Shown here: piece by piece, positions 14,750-21,950 of the stretch
Layout of the letters: each line of letters begins with the position of its first letter
Numbering within the stretch: the stretch's first letter is position 1
Origin: JAAYZX01 sp040770645
GTDB lineage: Bacteria; Actinomycetota; Thermoleophilia; RBG-16-64-13
Direction: 5' to 3'
DNA: 23,763 nt
Assembly: GCA_040770645.1 (NCBI GenBank)
Contig: JAXGIS010000021.1
Span: 1 to 23,763 of the forward strand
The notes under the pieces: model-generated
Database searches by the model: none
Told to the model about the DNA's origin: nothing
Seen by the model: only the letters and a program-made list of their open reading frames with translations
Made by a program: the position numbers and the translations under genes

Positions 14750-17302
14750 TCACTCCCAGGCCATGAGGCTCATCTCGTGAGGCACCAGGATGTCGTCCTG
14801 GTGTGGGACCACGGCCACCTGAAAGCCGTGTGATCCTGCCGACGACGCCGAGATGTCGCCTCGGTACTGATGCAGGCCGTCGGCCACACCCGACCAAGTC
14901 AGAACCTGGTGCCTACCTCCCGAGATGCTGCCGTCGGGACGCAGTGTCCCGTAATAGACAATCACCTGTACGTCGTCGGGGGTCAGAGGGCCAAGACGGA
15001 CAGTCACCTCTAACGGCAGCTTCCCGCCCACGGCCACGTCGCCTCCCAGGTCGGATGTCACCGTCGCCACCTGTACTTGGCTCCAAGCGTTGCGAACCTT
15101 CTGTTTCCAAGCCGCCAACTCGCGTGCTCTCTTGCATTCGTCTGCGGTCATCTTCCCGTGTTGCAGGGTGGCCGGCACGTAATACCGCTCTGTGTAGTCC
15201 TTCACCATGCGCGCTGTGGAGAAGGGGGCCGTGAGATGGCGCATGGACGACTTCATCCACGCAATCCACTCTCGAGGCAATCCGTCCTCCCCCCGTTGGT
15301 AGAAGAGCGGCACCACCCGATTCTCCAGGAGCGAGAACAGCGAAGCGGCGTCGATACGATCCTGGTATTCGAAGTCATCGTATTCCTCGCCGTCGCCCAC
15401 CGCCCAGCCCGCATCTTGGCGGAATCCCTCCGCCCACCACCCGTCCAAGACGGAGACGTTGAGGCCACCATTCACCAATACCTTCATGCCGCTTGTGCCG
15501 CTGGCCTCAAGAGGGCGCCTGGGGGTGTTCAGCCACACGTCTGCACCACGCACCAACATCCGAGCTTTCTCCAGGTCGTAGTCCTCCAGGAAGACGAGGC
15601 GGCGGGTCAAGCCCTCTTGTTTGGCGAACTGAACCAGATCTCGAATGAAGGCCTTTCCGGCATCGTCGCGGGGATGAGCCTTGCCGCTGAACACGATCTG
15701 CACGGGCATGCGTTCGTTGAGCAGCAGCGCTTTCAGTCTTTCCGGTTCCCGTAGCAGCAGGGTGGCCCGCTTGTAAGTGGCGAACCTCCGAGCGAATCCC
15801 ACAGTGAGGATATCGGTCCGCAGGGCTTCATCGGCGCACTTCAACTCCTGGGGCGACGCGTGCAGTCGGGTTAGTTGCTGGCGCAGCATTCTTCGAGCGA
15901 AGGCCACCAACCGTTCACGCTGGCGTTCGTGGGTCCGCCAAAGCTCTTCATCGGGAATGGCCCTGATCCTGTCCCAAACACTGGGGTCGCTCACGTCGCG
16001 CTGCCAACGAACTCCCAGATACCGATCCAGCAGCTCGGCCATCTCCATAGACACCCAGCCCCGCATGTGGACCCCGTTGGTGATGGAATCCACTGGGATC
16101 TCGCTGTCCGGCAGCCCCGGCCAGCCTTCCGCCAGCATGTGTGCAGTAACCCGTCGATGCAGACGGCTGACGGCGTTGCGGCGTGGCGCGTGCCGCAACG
16201 CGAGGGCGGCCACGTTGAAGGGCTCGGCCTGGTTCGCAGGATGGACCCTCCCCTTGCCCATGAATTCATTCCACTCCAGCCCCAGATCCTTCACCATGGT
16301 GGTGAAGTACTTCTGCATGAGTTCTTCCGGGAAGAGATCGAATCCCGCCGGTACCGGCGTGTGCGTGGTGAACACGGTGCTGGCCTGGACTACCTGCCTG
16401 GCTTCCCAATACGTCAGGTGATGATCGCTCATCAGTTGGCGGGCCCACTCCAACGAGAGGAAGGCGGAGTGTCCTTCGTTCATGTGACAGACCGTGGGCC
16501 GATAGCCCAGGGCGCGCAACGCCCTCATGCCACCGATCCCCAACACGATCTCCTGGCGAATCCTGTCTTCGGGGCCGCCGCCGTACAACTCGTCGGTGAC
16601 GTCCTGGTCCACGGGCAGGTTCTCGGGGACGTTGGTGTCAAGCAGGATGAGCGGCACTCGCCCCACCTGCGCCCGCCACACGGCCACGCTGACCCAGCGG
16701 CCGGCCAGATAGACCTCCACCCTCACCGGCTTGCCATCCTCCCCCACTGCCGGCAGCACCGGCAGGGTCCCGAAATCCTGGGAGTTGTAGACTTCGAGTT
16801 GCCAGCCGTCGGCGTTCAGACGTTGCGTGAAGTACCCCTGCTGGTAGAGCAAACCGACTCCCACCAAGGGTAGCTCCAGATCACTCGCCGATTTGAGGTG
16901 ATCTCCCGCCAGCACACCCAACCCGCCTGAATAGATGGGTAGACACTCGGTGAGCCCGAATTCCATGCAGAAGTAGGCGATGCAGGCACCGGCCGCCTCG
17001 GGATGCGCCTGAGAGAACCACCCCTTCTCGTCCACATACGCCCTGAGTCCGGCCACCACCGCATCAAGATTCTCCAAGAACCCTTCATCCTCGGCAGCTG
17101 CATCCAGCTTGTCTTGCGAGATCTCCCCCAGAAGGCGCACCGGGTTATGACGACTCTCCTCCCACAGATCCGCATCGAGACGTTGGAGCAACCGGATGGC
17201 GTTGGGATTCCAGGTCCAATACAGGTTGTAGGCCACTTCCTGCAGCCCGCGGATCCGCTCCGGGAGGACCGGCCTTACCGTATAGCGGTGAACTGTAGGC
17301 AT
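14750..17302 (-). CDS. glgP: Alpha-glucan (glycogen/maltodextrin) phosphorylase, GT35
   Basis: Releases glucose-1-phosphate from alpha-1,4-glucans. The 850-residue protein is intact. Residues about 10-115 match the DUF3417 N-terminal domain that marks the bacterial/archaeal short-type alpha-glucan phosphorylases (RIRGLQEVAYNLYWTWNPNA). The phosphorylase core follows: YFCMEFGLTECLPIYSGGLG, HMNEGHSAF, FTTHTPVPAGFDLF, SITNGVHMRGW, ARRFATYKRATLLL, FSGKAHPRDDAGK, and EASGTSGMK with PLP-lysine Lys607, then NGGLNVSVLDGWWAE. The C-terminal 120 residues form a beta-rich extension. The start is fixed by GAGGAGG five bases upstream. It is downstream of queE on the same strand with a 93-bp gap and could be read through from the que operon or have its own promoter. 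Confidence 0.95.
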   Translation of the reverse strand: MPTVHRYTVRPVLPERIRGLQEVAYNLYWTWNPNAIRLLQRLDADLWEESRHNPVRLLGEISQDKLDAAAEDEGFLENLDAVVAGLRAYVDEKGWFSQAHPEAAGACIAYFCMEFGLTECLPIYSGGLGVLAGDHLKSASDLELPLVGVGLLYQQGYFTQRLNADGWQLEVYNSQDFGTLPVLPAVGEDGKPVRVEVYLAGRWVSVAVWRAQVGRVPLILLDTNVPENLPVDQDVTDELYGGGPEDRIRQEIVLGIGGMRALRALGYRPTVCHMNEGHSAFLSLEWARQLMSDHHLTYWEARQVVQASTVFTTHTPVPAGFDLFPEELMQKYFTTMVKDLGLEWNEFMGKGRVHPANQAEPFNVAALALRHAPRRNAVSRLHRRVTAHMLAEGWPGLPDSEIPVDSITNGVHMRGWVSMEMAELLDRYLGVRWQRDVSDPSVWDRIRAIPDEELWRTHERQRERLVAFARRMLRQQLTRLHASPQELKCADEALRTDILTVGFARRFATYKRATLLLREPERLKALLLNERMPVQIVFSGKAHPRDDAGKAFIRDLVQFAKQEGLTRRLVFLEDYDLEKARMLVRGADVWLNTPRRPLEASGTSGMKVLVNGGLNVSVLDGWWAEGFRQDAGWAVGDGEEYDDFEYQDRIDAASLFSLLENRVVPLFYQRGEDGLPREWIAWMKSSMRHLTAPFSTARMVKDYTERYYVPATLQHGKMTADECKRARELAAWKQKVRNAWSQVQVATVTSDLGGDVAVGGKLPLEVTVRLGPLTPDDVQVIVYYGTLRPDGSISGGRHQVLTWSGVADGLHQYRGDISASSAGSHGFQVAVVPHQDDILVPHEMSLMAWE

Positions 17303-17395
17303 GTGCCCTCCTCGTCCCGAACCATCTGCCCGAGTCGCTCTCTTATCTGCCCCTGCGGTTTATTTCCACGGTCAATCTCCACCGCTCCCGCCCCC

Positions 17396-18031
17396 TCATC
17401 GCAGGCCAAGTATAGTGTGAAGTTGCACGCTCAGACGCCATGTCGGGTTTGCCAGCACCAACCCGGCCACGCGTCGGGCCAGCTCCACACCTCCCGACGC
17501 CTCCGGTTGCAGCGAGATGTGAAGCCCCGACCGCGGCGCGATGATGCTCTCCACCAACCCGGCCACCACCGGCGCGCCCCGGGCTGCGAGTGGCTCGTCT
17601 ACCACCAGCTTGATCTCGTCTGCACGGGCGGCCAATCGTGGGGCAACGGTATACGCCGGTGGCTTAGGGCTCACGGTGATCCAGTCAGGGTGTGCTTCCG
17701 TCCCCAACTCCAAGGTGCCGTTGGTCTCAAGGTGCACGGCCACGCCGCGACGATGCAACGCCTCGATGAGGCAGGCCACTTCCGCACCCTGCAACAGCGG
17801 TTCGCCTCCGGTCAGGCAACAACGCGGCAGCTTCACTGCCGCGGCTACGTCTTCTATCCGGCGGTCTTCGCCCGTACCCGGCTGCCACGCATACTTGGTG
17901 TCGCACCAACGAACGCAACCCAGACCCAGATCGGGCGCATTGCAGCCGGCGAGGCGCACGAAAGTCATGGGTGTGCCCACCCACAGCCCTTCGCCCTGCA
18001 GAGAATCGAACACCTCAACGACCCGCATCAT
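17396..18031 (-). CDS. queE: 7-carboxy-7-deazaguanine synthase (radical SAM), queuosine pathway
   Basis: Converts 6-carboxy-tetrahydropterin (CPH4) to 7-carboxy-7-deazaguanine using SAM and a 4Fe-4S cluster. The protein is 211 residues: VVEVFDSLQGEGLWVGTPMT (family N-terminus), FVRLAGC, WCDTKYAW, CCLTGGEPLLQ (SAM-binding GGE), HLETNGTLEL, VSPKPP, EIKLVV, and the C-terminal QLHTILGLR. The cluster cysteines are Cys30, Cys39 and Cys43, spaced C-x8-C-x3-C, which differs from both the common C-x3-C-x2-C and the C-x14-C-x2-C types. Start ATG 18031 (or the next ATG) follows GGGGAAG; it lies 9 bp after the queD stop. Last gene of queF-queC-queD-queE. Confidence 0.93.
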   Translation of the reverse strand: MMRVVEVFDSLQGEGLWVGTPMTFVRLAGCNAPDLGLGCVRWCDTKYAWQPGTGEDRRIEDVAAAVKLPRCCLTGGEPLLQGAEVACLIEALHRRGVAVHLETNGTLELGTEAHPDWITVSPKPPAYTVAPRLAARADEIKLVVDEPLAARGAPVVAGLVESIIAPRSGLHISLQPEASGGVELARRVAGLVLANPTWRLSVQLHTILGLR

Positions 18032-18040
18032 CTTCCCCGC

Positions 18041-18403
18041 TCACTCCGTCACGTCGGCGTGGCTGGTGGGCGACTCCCACAATCTCACCCTGGTCACAGG
18101 AAGACCGCGCTGGCGGAGCACGGTGAACACCCAACCGGCGATGGCTTCCGCGGTGGGGACCACCTCCAGCACCTCGTTGAGATAGGAGTGATCGAGCCGG
18201 CTCAGGACCAGATCTTCGATAGCCTGTTCCAGGTCGGCGAAATCCAAGACCATGCCTGCTGCGGGCCCGTCTTCGCGTATGGCGCCTTCCAACGTGACCT
18301 CGAGTGTGTAGGTGTGGCCATGGAGGTTGCGGCATCTGCCCTGGTGGTTGGGCAGACTGTGCGCCGCCGCGAACGTGCAGATCTTGGTAATGGAAGTCTT
18401 CAC
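18041..18403 (-). CDS. queD: 6-carboxy-5,6,7,8-tetrahydropterin synthase
   Basis: Makes CPH4 from dihydroneopterin triphosphate in queuosine synthesis; PTPS family, 120 residues. Zinc ligands His15 (FAAAHSL), His28 and His30 (LHGHTYTLEV), catalytic Cys24 (GRCRN), plus LDHSYLNEV and the C-terminal RLWESPTSHADV with the substrate-binding Glu are all in place. Start GTG 18403 overlaps the queC stop as GTGA, so it is translationally coupled. The frame is open for another 63 codons upstream, but that lies inside queC. Confidence 0.93.
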   Translation of the reverse strand: MKTSITKICTFAAAHSLPNHQGRCRNLHGHTYTLEVTLEGAIREDGPAAGMVLDFADLEQAIEDLVLSRLDHSYLNEVLEVVPTAEAIAGWVFTVLRQRGLPVTRVRLWESPTSHADVTE

Positions 18404-19098
18404 GGCAACTGCGATCGCCCGACGGCATACGGGCGAGGATCCTGAGCACCCGCCGCTGCGAACGCAGCCAAGCGGGCCTGACAGGTGTCGCACACACCAC
18501 AAGCCGGGTTCTCGCCGCGGTAGCAGGAGTGGGTCAAGTGGAACGGCACCCCGTGTGCCAGGCCCCAACGAATTATGTCTTCCTTTCTCCATGTGACGAA
18601 CGGAGCTTCCACACGAAGTGCGTACTGCGTGCCCAGCCGAACGGCTTCATCGGCGGCAGCGACGAATTCCGGCCGGCAGTCCGGATAACCTGTGTGATCG
18701 TCGTGATGCACCCCCAGCCACAGCGTAGCGGGACCGGCCACATCGGCCATGGAGGCCAACAAAGCCAGAAACAAAAGGTTCCGCGCCGGGACGTACGATG
18801 GAGCCACCCCTTGAACCGCCTTCAGGTCGCGACCCTGGGGCAGAGGCATATCTTGCTCGGTCAGAGCCGAGCCGCGGATGGGCGGAATCTCGACCACTTG
18901 ATGTTGGGCCAAATCGTAGAACGCTGCTACAGCGCGGGCGGCTTCGAGTTCAACAGCGTGCTTCTGGCCGTACAGGAACGTGACGGCGGCCACGGTTGAC
19001 GCGCCGTGCTGCTCAACCAGCCGCCCGGCCAGCGCGGTGGAGTCGAGCCCACCGCTCAGAAGCAAGTAATGCCGTATGTGCTCCGCCGATACCATCAT
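18400..19098 (-). CDS. queC: 7-cyano-7-deazaguanine (preQ0) synthase
   Basis: ATP-dependent conversion of 7-carboxy-7-deazaguanine to preQ0. PP-loop SGGLDSTALAG near the N-terminus, FLYGQKHAVELEAA, VPARNLLFLALLAS, GVHHDDHTGYPDCRPEF, and the zinc site CYRGENPACGVCDTC are all canonical. Start uncertain: ATG 19098 (followed by a second ATG) places the PP-loop at the usual distance, giving 232 residues, but has no Shine-Dalgarno. An ATG at 19179 would add 27 Arg-rich residues and overlap the end of queF. The start lies 13 bp after the queF stop, so coupling by reinitiation is plausible. Confidence 0.93.
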   Translation of the reverse strand: MMVSAEHIRHYLLLSGGLDSTALAGRLVEQHGASTVAAVTFLYGQKHAVELEAARAVAAFYDLAQHQVVEIPPIRGSALTEQDMPLPQGRDLKAVQGVAPSYVPARNLLFLALLASMADVAGPATLWLGVHHDDHTGYPDCRPEFVAAADEAVRLGTQYALRVEAPFVTWRKEDIIRWGLAHGVPFHLTHSCYRGENPACGVCDTCQARLAAFAAAGAQDPRPYAVGRSQLP

Positions 19099-19111
19099 GC
19101 ACCCGGCCGGA

Positions 19112-19579
19112 CTACTGTGGGCCCGGCGCGGAACCACCCACTCCAGACGGCGACCCAGCCGTAGCCCGCGGCCACGCATCGCCGTGGCCAGAAGACGTAA
19201 GCCTGCTGCCGTACTCCACAGTGATCACGGTATGAATATTTCCCCGCACGGTGAAGTCCCCGGTAACCCGCATCCGCTGAGGCGCGAGCACGGCTACCAA
19301 GTCGTCGAGGATGCGGTTGACCGCTCCCTCGTGTGAGATGGCCACGTTACGGAACCCATTGATGTAGAGCTTGAGAGATTTGAGTTCTACGATCAGATCG
19401 CGCGGCTGGTAGCGGATCTTGATCAGCGCAAAATCGGGAAACCCCGACCGCGGACACAGACAGGTGAACTCGGGAATATCGAAACTGACGAGGTAGGGGC
19501 GATCCGAGGCCGGGTTGGGCCACGACTCGAGCTGATTCTCCTCGATGGCCCGCGTGCCGTACGGCTTCTCGCTGGACAT
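19112..19579 (-). CDS. queF: NADPH-dependent 7-cyano-7-deazaguanine reductase (preQ0 reductase)
   Basis: Reduces preQ0 to preQ1, the last step before insertion into tRNA. Unimodular (YkvM-type) T-fold enzyme. FTCLCPRSGFPDFA carries the thioimide-forming Cys42 and Asp49; ELKSLKLY is the QueF NADPH-binding motif; ISHEGAVN carries Glu84. The core ends at NIHTVITVEYG (about residue 125), the usual end of the family; here about 30 more residues of Gly/Ser/Pro-rich sequence follow to the stop. ATG 19579 follows GAGGT by 6 nt. Its presence shows the operon serves preQ1/queuosine in tRNA rather than archaeosine or stopping at preQ0. Confidence 0.93.
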   Translation of the reverse strand: MSSEKPYGTRAIEENQLESWPNPASDRPYLVSFDIPEFTCLCPRSGFPDFALIKIRYQPRDLIVELKSLKLYINGFRNVAISHEGAVNRILDDLVAVLAPQRMRVTGDFTVRGNIHTVITVEYGSRLTSSGHGDAWPRATAGSPSGVGGSAPGPQ

Positions 19580-19596
19580 GTGCAACCTCAGGAATA

Positions 19597-19632
19597 GGGC
19601 GGCCCCGCGGCCCACAGGCCGCGGGGCCGCCC
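19597..19632 (-). terminator. Exceptionally strong 16-bp hairpin between the cold-shock gene and queF
   Basis: gggcggccccgcggcc (19597-19612), loop caca, perfect complement ggccgcggggccgccc (19617-19632). It lies 20 bp past the repaired cold-shock stop and 17 bp before queF. Sixteen G/C pairs without a mismatch; the only following bases are TATTCC, no U-tract. Probably a terminator or partial attenuator for the cold-shock transcript. Confidence 0.7.
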
Positions 19633-19652
19633 GCGCTCAATCTTGCCCGGGA

Positions 19653-19852
19653 CTAACCCCGGCTGACGTTGGCGGCTTGAAGACCCTTGGGCCCCTGCAC
19701 CACTTCGAACGTAACTCTTCGCCCTCGCTCAGGGTGCGGAAGCTGTCCCCCACGATCGCGGAGAAGTGAACGAACACATCCTCGCCCTTCTCGCGCGCGA
19801 TGAAGCCAAATCCCTTGGCATCATTGAACCACTTGACCGTTCCGGTCTCCAT
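19653..19852 (-). CDS. Cold-shock protein, CspA family (one apparent frameshift)
   Basis: Small OB-fold single-stranded nucleic-acid chaperone. METGTVKWFNDAKGFGFI (RNP1 KGFGFI) and EDVFVHFSAI (RNP2 VFVHF) are perfect. After SEGEE the frame leaves the family, but the next frame reads VTFEVVQGPKGLQAANVSRG and a stop at 19653, the exact family C-terminus. One G missing near 19714 joins them to a 66-residue protein, the canonical size. Unrepaired, the frame runs to 19637. AGGAGG lies 8 nt before the ATG. It is upstream of queF on the same strand, separated by the 16-bp hairpin. Confidence 0.9.
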
Positions 19853-20081
19853 CCGCCGAACCTCCTAGTAACCCTCCCCCTCGGCAAAGGGGCGCGGTGA
19901 CCCGCGAAAACATAGTGATCAGGAGTGTGACACACGCCGCACCGGCAATCAAGAGGGCGCATCACGCTCACCGATGATTGGTTTGCGACAAGATTTCCGG
20001 GGGAACAGGCATATTAGTCCCGCCTCGCGCATCGCCTGGTGCGGGGACACCTCTGATATCCGCTGCTTCTGGAGGTTACGA

Positions 20082-20505
20082 ATGGACGACTGGAAGCCAC
20101 AGGTCATCGTACTCGGCTACGACGGCACGGCCGGATCAGAGCGAGCGGCTGCGCTCGCTGCCGCCCTGGCCCAAACGTACGGAGCCAGCATGGTGGTAGC
20201 CACAGCCTTCCGCCCCTTTCCACGCATAACGGAGCCCACCGACAAAGACGCCCTTGAGATCGAGCGGGCGCGGGCGGTGGCGGAAAGCAAGGCTGAGGAA
20301 CTGCGTGCTCTCGGAATTTGAAGTGCGGATCAGCGACCTGGAAGGCCCAGCCGACCAGGCCATTTTGAACTCCGCCGAAGCGTGGAAGGCCGACCTGATA
20401 GTTCTGGGCAGCCGGGGCCACGGCCCACTGGCAGGCCTGCTGTTGGGTTCCATATCTCAGAGTGTGGCCCACCACGCCACGGTGCCGGTGTTGATCGCAC
20501 GGTGA
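20082..20505 (+). CDS. Universal stress protein, UspA family (one apparent frameshift)
   Basis: Single UspA domain of about 140 residues; cytoplasmic, ATP-binding type. The N-terminal frame gives VIVLGYDGTAGSERAAALAA ... EELRALGI then TGA. The next frame continues EVRISDLEGPADQAIL ... DLIVLGSRGHGPLAGLLLGS ISQSVAHHATVPVLIAR. The ATP motif G-x2-G-x9-G(S/T) is intact in GSRGHGPLAGLLLGS. Removing one T from the TTT at about 20315-20318 (or adding two bases) restores ALGIEVRISD. ATG 20082 follows GGAGGT by 5 nt. Convergent with the M20 peptidase and divergent from the cold-shock gene. Confidence 0.88.
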
Positions 20506-20511
20506 CCCGCA

Positions 20512-20543
20512 GCGCCGCGGGCCGGCCACGCCGCCCGCGGCGC
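20512..20543. terminator. GC-rich hairpin between convergent usp and M20 genes
   Basis: Perfect 11-bp stem gcgccgcgggc / gcccgcggcgc (20512-20522 with 20533-20543), 10-nt loop, 6 bp past the usp stop and 24 bp beyond the M20 stop. No T-run on either side; likely bidirectional. Confidence 0.55.
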
Positions 20544-20567
20544 CCACCACGCACCCCCACCCCCGGG

Positions 20568-21815
20568 CTATTGATCGCGCACGAACAGGTGGGCCAAAAC
20601 CAAGGCGTCGGACACCATGTTGTCGATCACGCTGTACTCGTTGGGCTGGTGCGCCACGGCGTCACAGGTGGACCAGGCCACGGCCGGGATGCCGCGCCGC
20701 CGGAACTCGGCCGCCACAGTGCCCCCGCCTATCCCCACGATCTTGGGCTCCACACCGCGTACCTGCCGCACCGCCTCGGCCACGGCCAACACCACCGGGG
20801 CATCCGCCGCCGTGGGTGGAGCCGCCGGGTTCTCGTTCGTGTAGTTCACGTCAATGGTCGCACCGAAGTCGCCGGCCACCGCCCGCGCCACGGAGTCTAT
20901 CGCGGCTTTCACCTCATCCAGGTCCACAGAGGGCAGGACACGGCAGTCGAACCACAACCGATCGATCCCGGGAATGGTATTCACGTTGGACACGTTCGCG
21001 TCGTGACGCGTGGGCTCGAAGGTGGAGGCGGGAGGATCGAACATGGGGTCGGATAGACCAAATTTCTCATGCAGGAGTTGGTCGAGGCGTACGACCAAGT
21101 GACCGGCCACCCGATGGGTGTTGACGCCGGCGTGGGGCATGGAAGCGTGAGCCTGGCGGCCACGCACCGTGAACTCCACCTGCAGAACCGATTTCTCCGC
21201 CACTTCCAACTGGTCGCCCTCCGGGCTGCCGAAATCGGGGACCACCACCAAGTCCCCGGGCTCGAACAGATCGTGGGCCACCTGCAGAACGTGAATCAGG
21301 CCGTAGGCATTGCCCGTCTCCTCGTCGGACACGAACATCAGCCCCACATCGCTGGTGGGTGCAAGGCCTTCCTCAATCACGGCCCGCAGGGCGAAGATCA
21401 TGGATGTCAACCCATGTTGGTTGTCTTCCACCCCGCGCCCATAGAGCCTGCCGTCGCGCTCCACCGCCTCGAAGGGCGGAGTCTCCCACAACGACTCGTC
21501 TCCCGGGGGAACCGTGTCCAGATGGGCCATCACCCACACAACAGGCGCATTGCGTAGGCCCTCGTGGATGAGCATGAGATTGGGCCTCTGCCCTGCGTAA
21601 GCGCGTGAATCCACCGCGTGCAACTCGCGTACGCGCCCCATGCCCATGGCGTTCAAAGCCTCGCGCACGAACCCCGCACGCTGCCACTCGCCGTCGCCCC
21701 CGTTGGTGGGCCCCACCGCGTTCACAGCCGTAAGGTCGCGCTGAAAGTCGACCATGGCGTTGCGATACCCCTCTATGCGCCATCGCAGACGTTCGGATAA
21801 ATCCGTGGACACCAT
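20568..21815 (-). CDS. M20-family metallopeptidase (ArgE/DapE/dipeptidase-like)
   Basis: Zinc amidohydrolase/dipeptidase, 415 residues. Metal ligands and catalytic residues: VWVMAHLDTVPPGD (His98, Asp100), RLYGRGVEDNQHG (Asp131, bridging), FVSDEETGNA (catalytic Glu165 and ligand Glu166), VVPDFGSP (Asp194), and a late His in CDAVAHQPNEY. The lid/dimerisation domain lies between (FTVRGRQAHASMPHAGVNTH ... IPGIDRLWFDCRVLP). I chose ATG 21815, seven bases after AAGGAG; the open frame runs 32 codons further upstream without a ribosome site. The substrate (N-acyl amino acid, succinyl-diaminopimelate or dipeptide) cannot be decided. It stands alone between usp and the sugar-transferase gene. Confidence 0.88.
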   Translation of the reverse strand: MVSTDLSERLRWRIEGYRNAMVDFQRDLTAVNAVGPTNGGDGEWQRAGFVREALNAMGMGRVRELHAVDSRAYAGQRPNLMLIHEGLRNAPVVWVMAHLDTVPPGDESLWETPPFEAVERDGRLYGRGVEDNQHGLTSMIFALRAVIEEGLAPTSDVGLMFVSDEETGNAYGLIHVLQVAHDLFEPGDLVVVPDFGSPEGDQLEVAEKSVLQVEFTVRGRQAHASMPHAGVNTHRVAGHLVVRLDQLLHEKFGLSDPMFDPPASTFEPTRHDANVSNVNTIPGIDRLWFDCRVLPSVDLDEVKAAIDSVARAVAGDFGATIDVNYTNENPAAPPTAADAPVVLAVAEAVRQVRGVEPKIVGIGGGTVAAEFRRRGIPAVAWSTCDAVAHQPNEYSVIDNMVSDALVLAHLFVRDQ

Positions 21816-21950
21816 GCGCAACTCCTTGGTCGTTCGTGGTCGGGTGAGATACAAATCCCCAGTCAAGATACACTCCAAAACCCAGCGCCGACGGCCTCTG
21901 GGCGACACCACCCACGCGGGCGGAATGTCAGGGGCGGCGCCGCGACCCGG

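Noticed and set aside
17396..19579. 7-deazaguanine DNA-modification (dpd) island
   Set aside because: The genes are the tRNA-queuosine set including queF; no dpdA-like transglycosylase, restriction or helicase genes adjoin.
19580..19652. preQ1 riboswitch upstream of queF
   Set aside because: The space is occupied by the 16-bp hairpin; no preQ1-I or -II consensus pseudoknot elements are visible.
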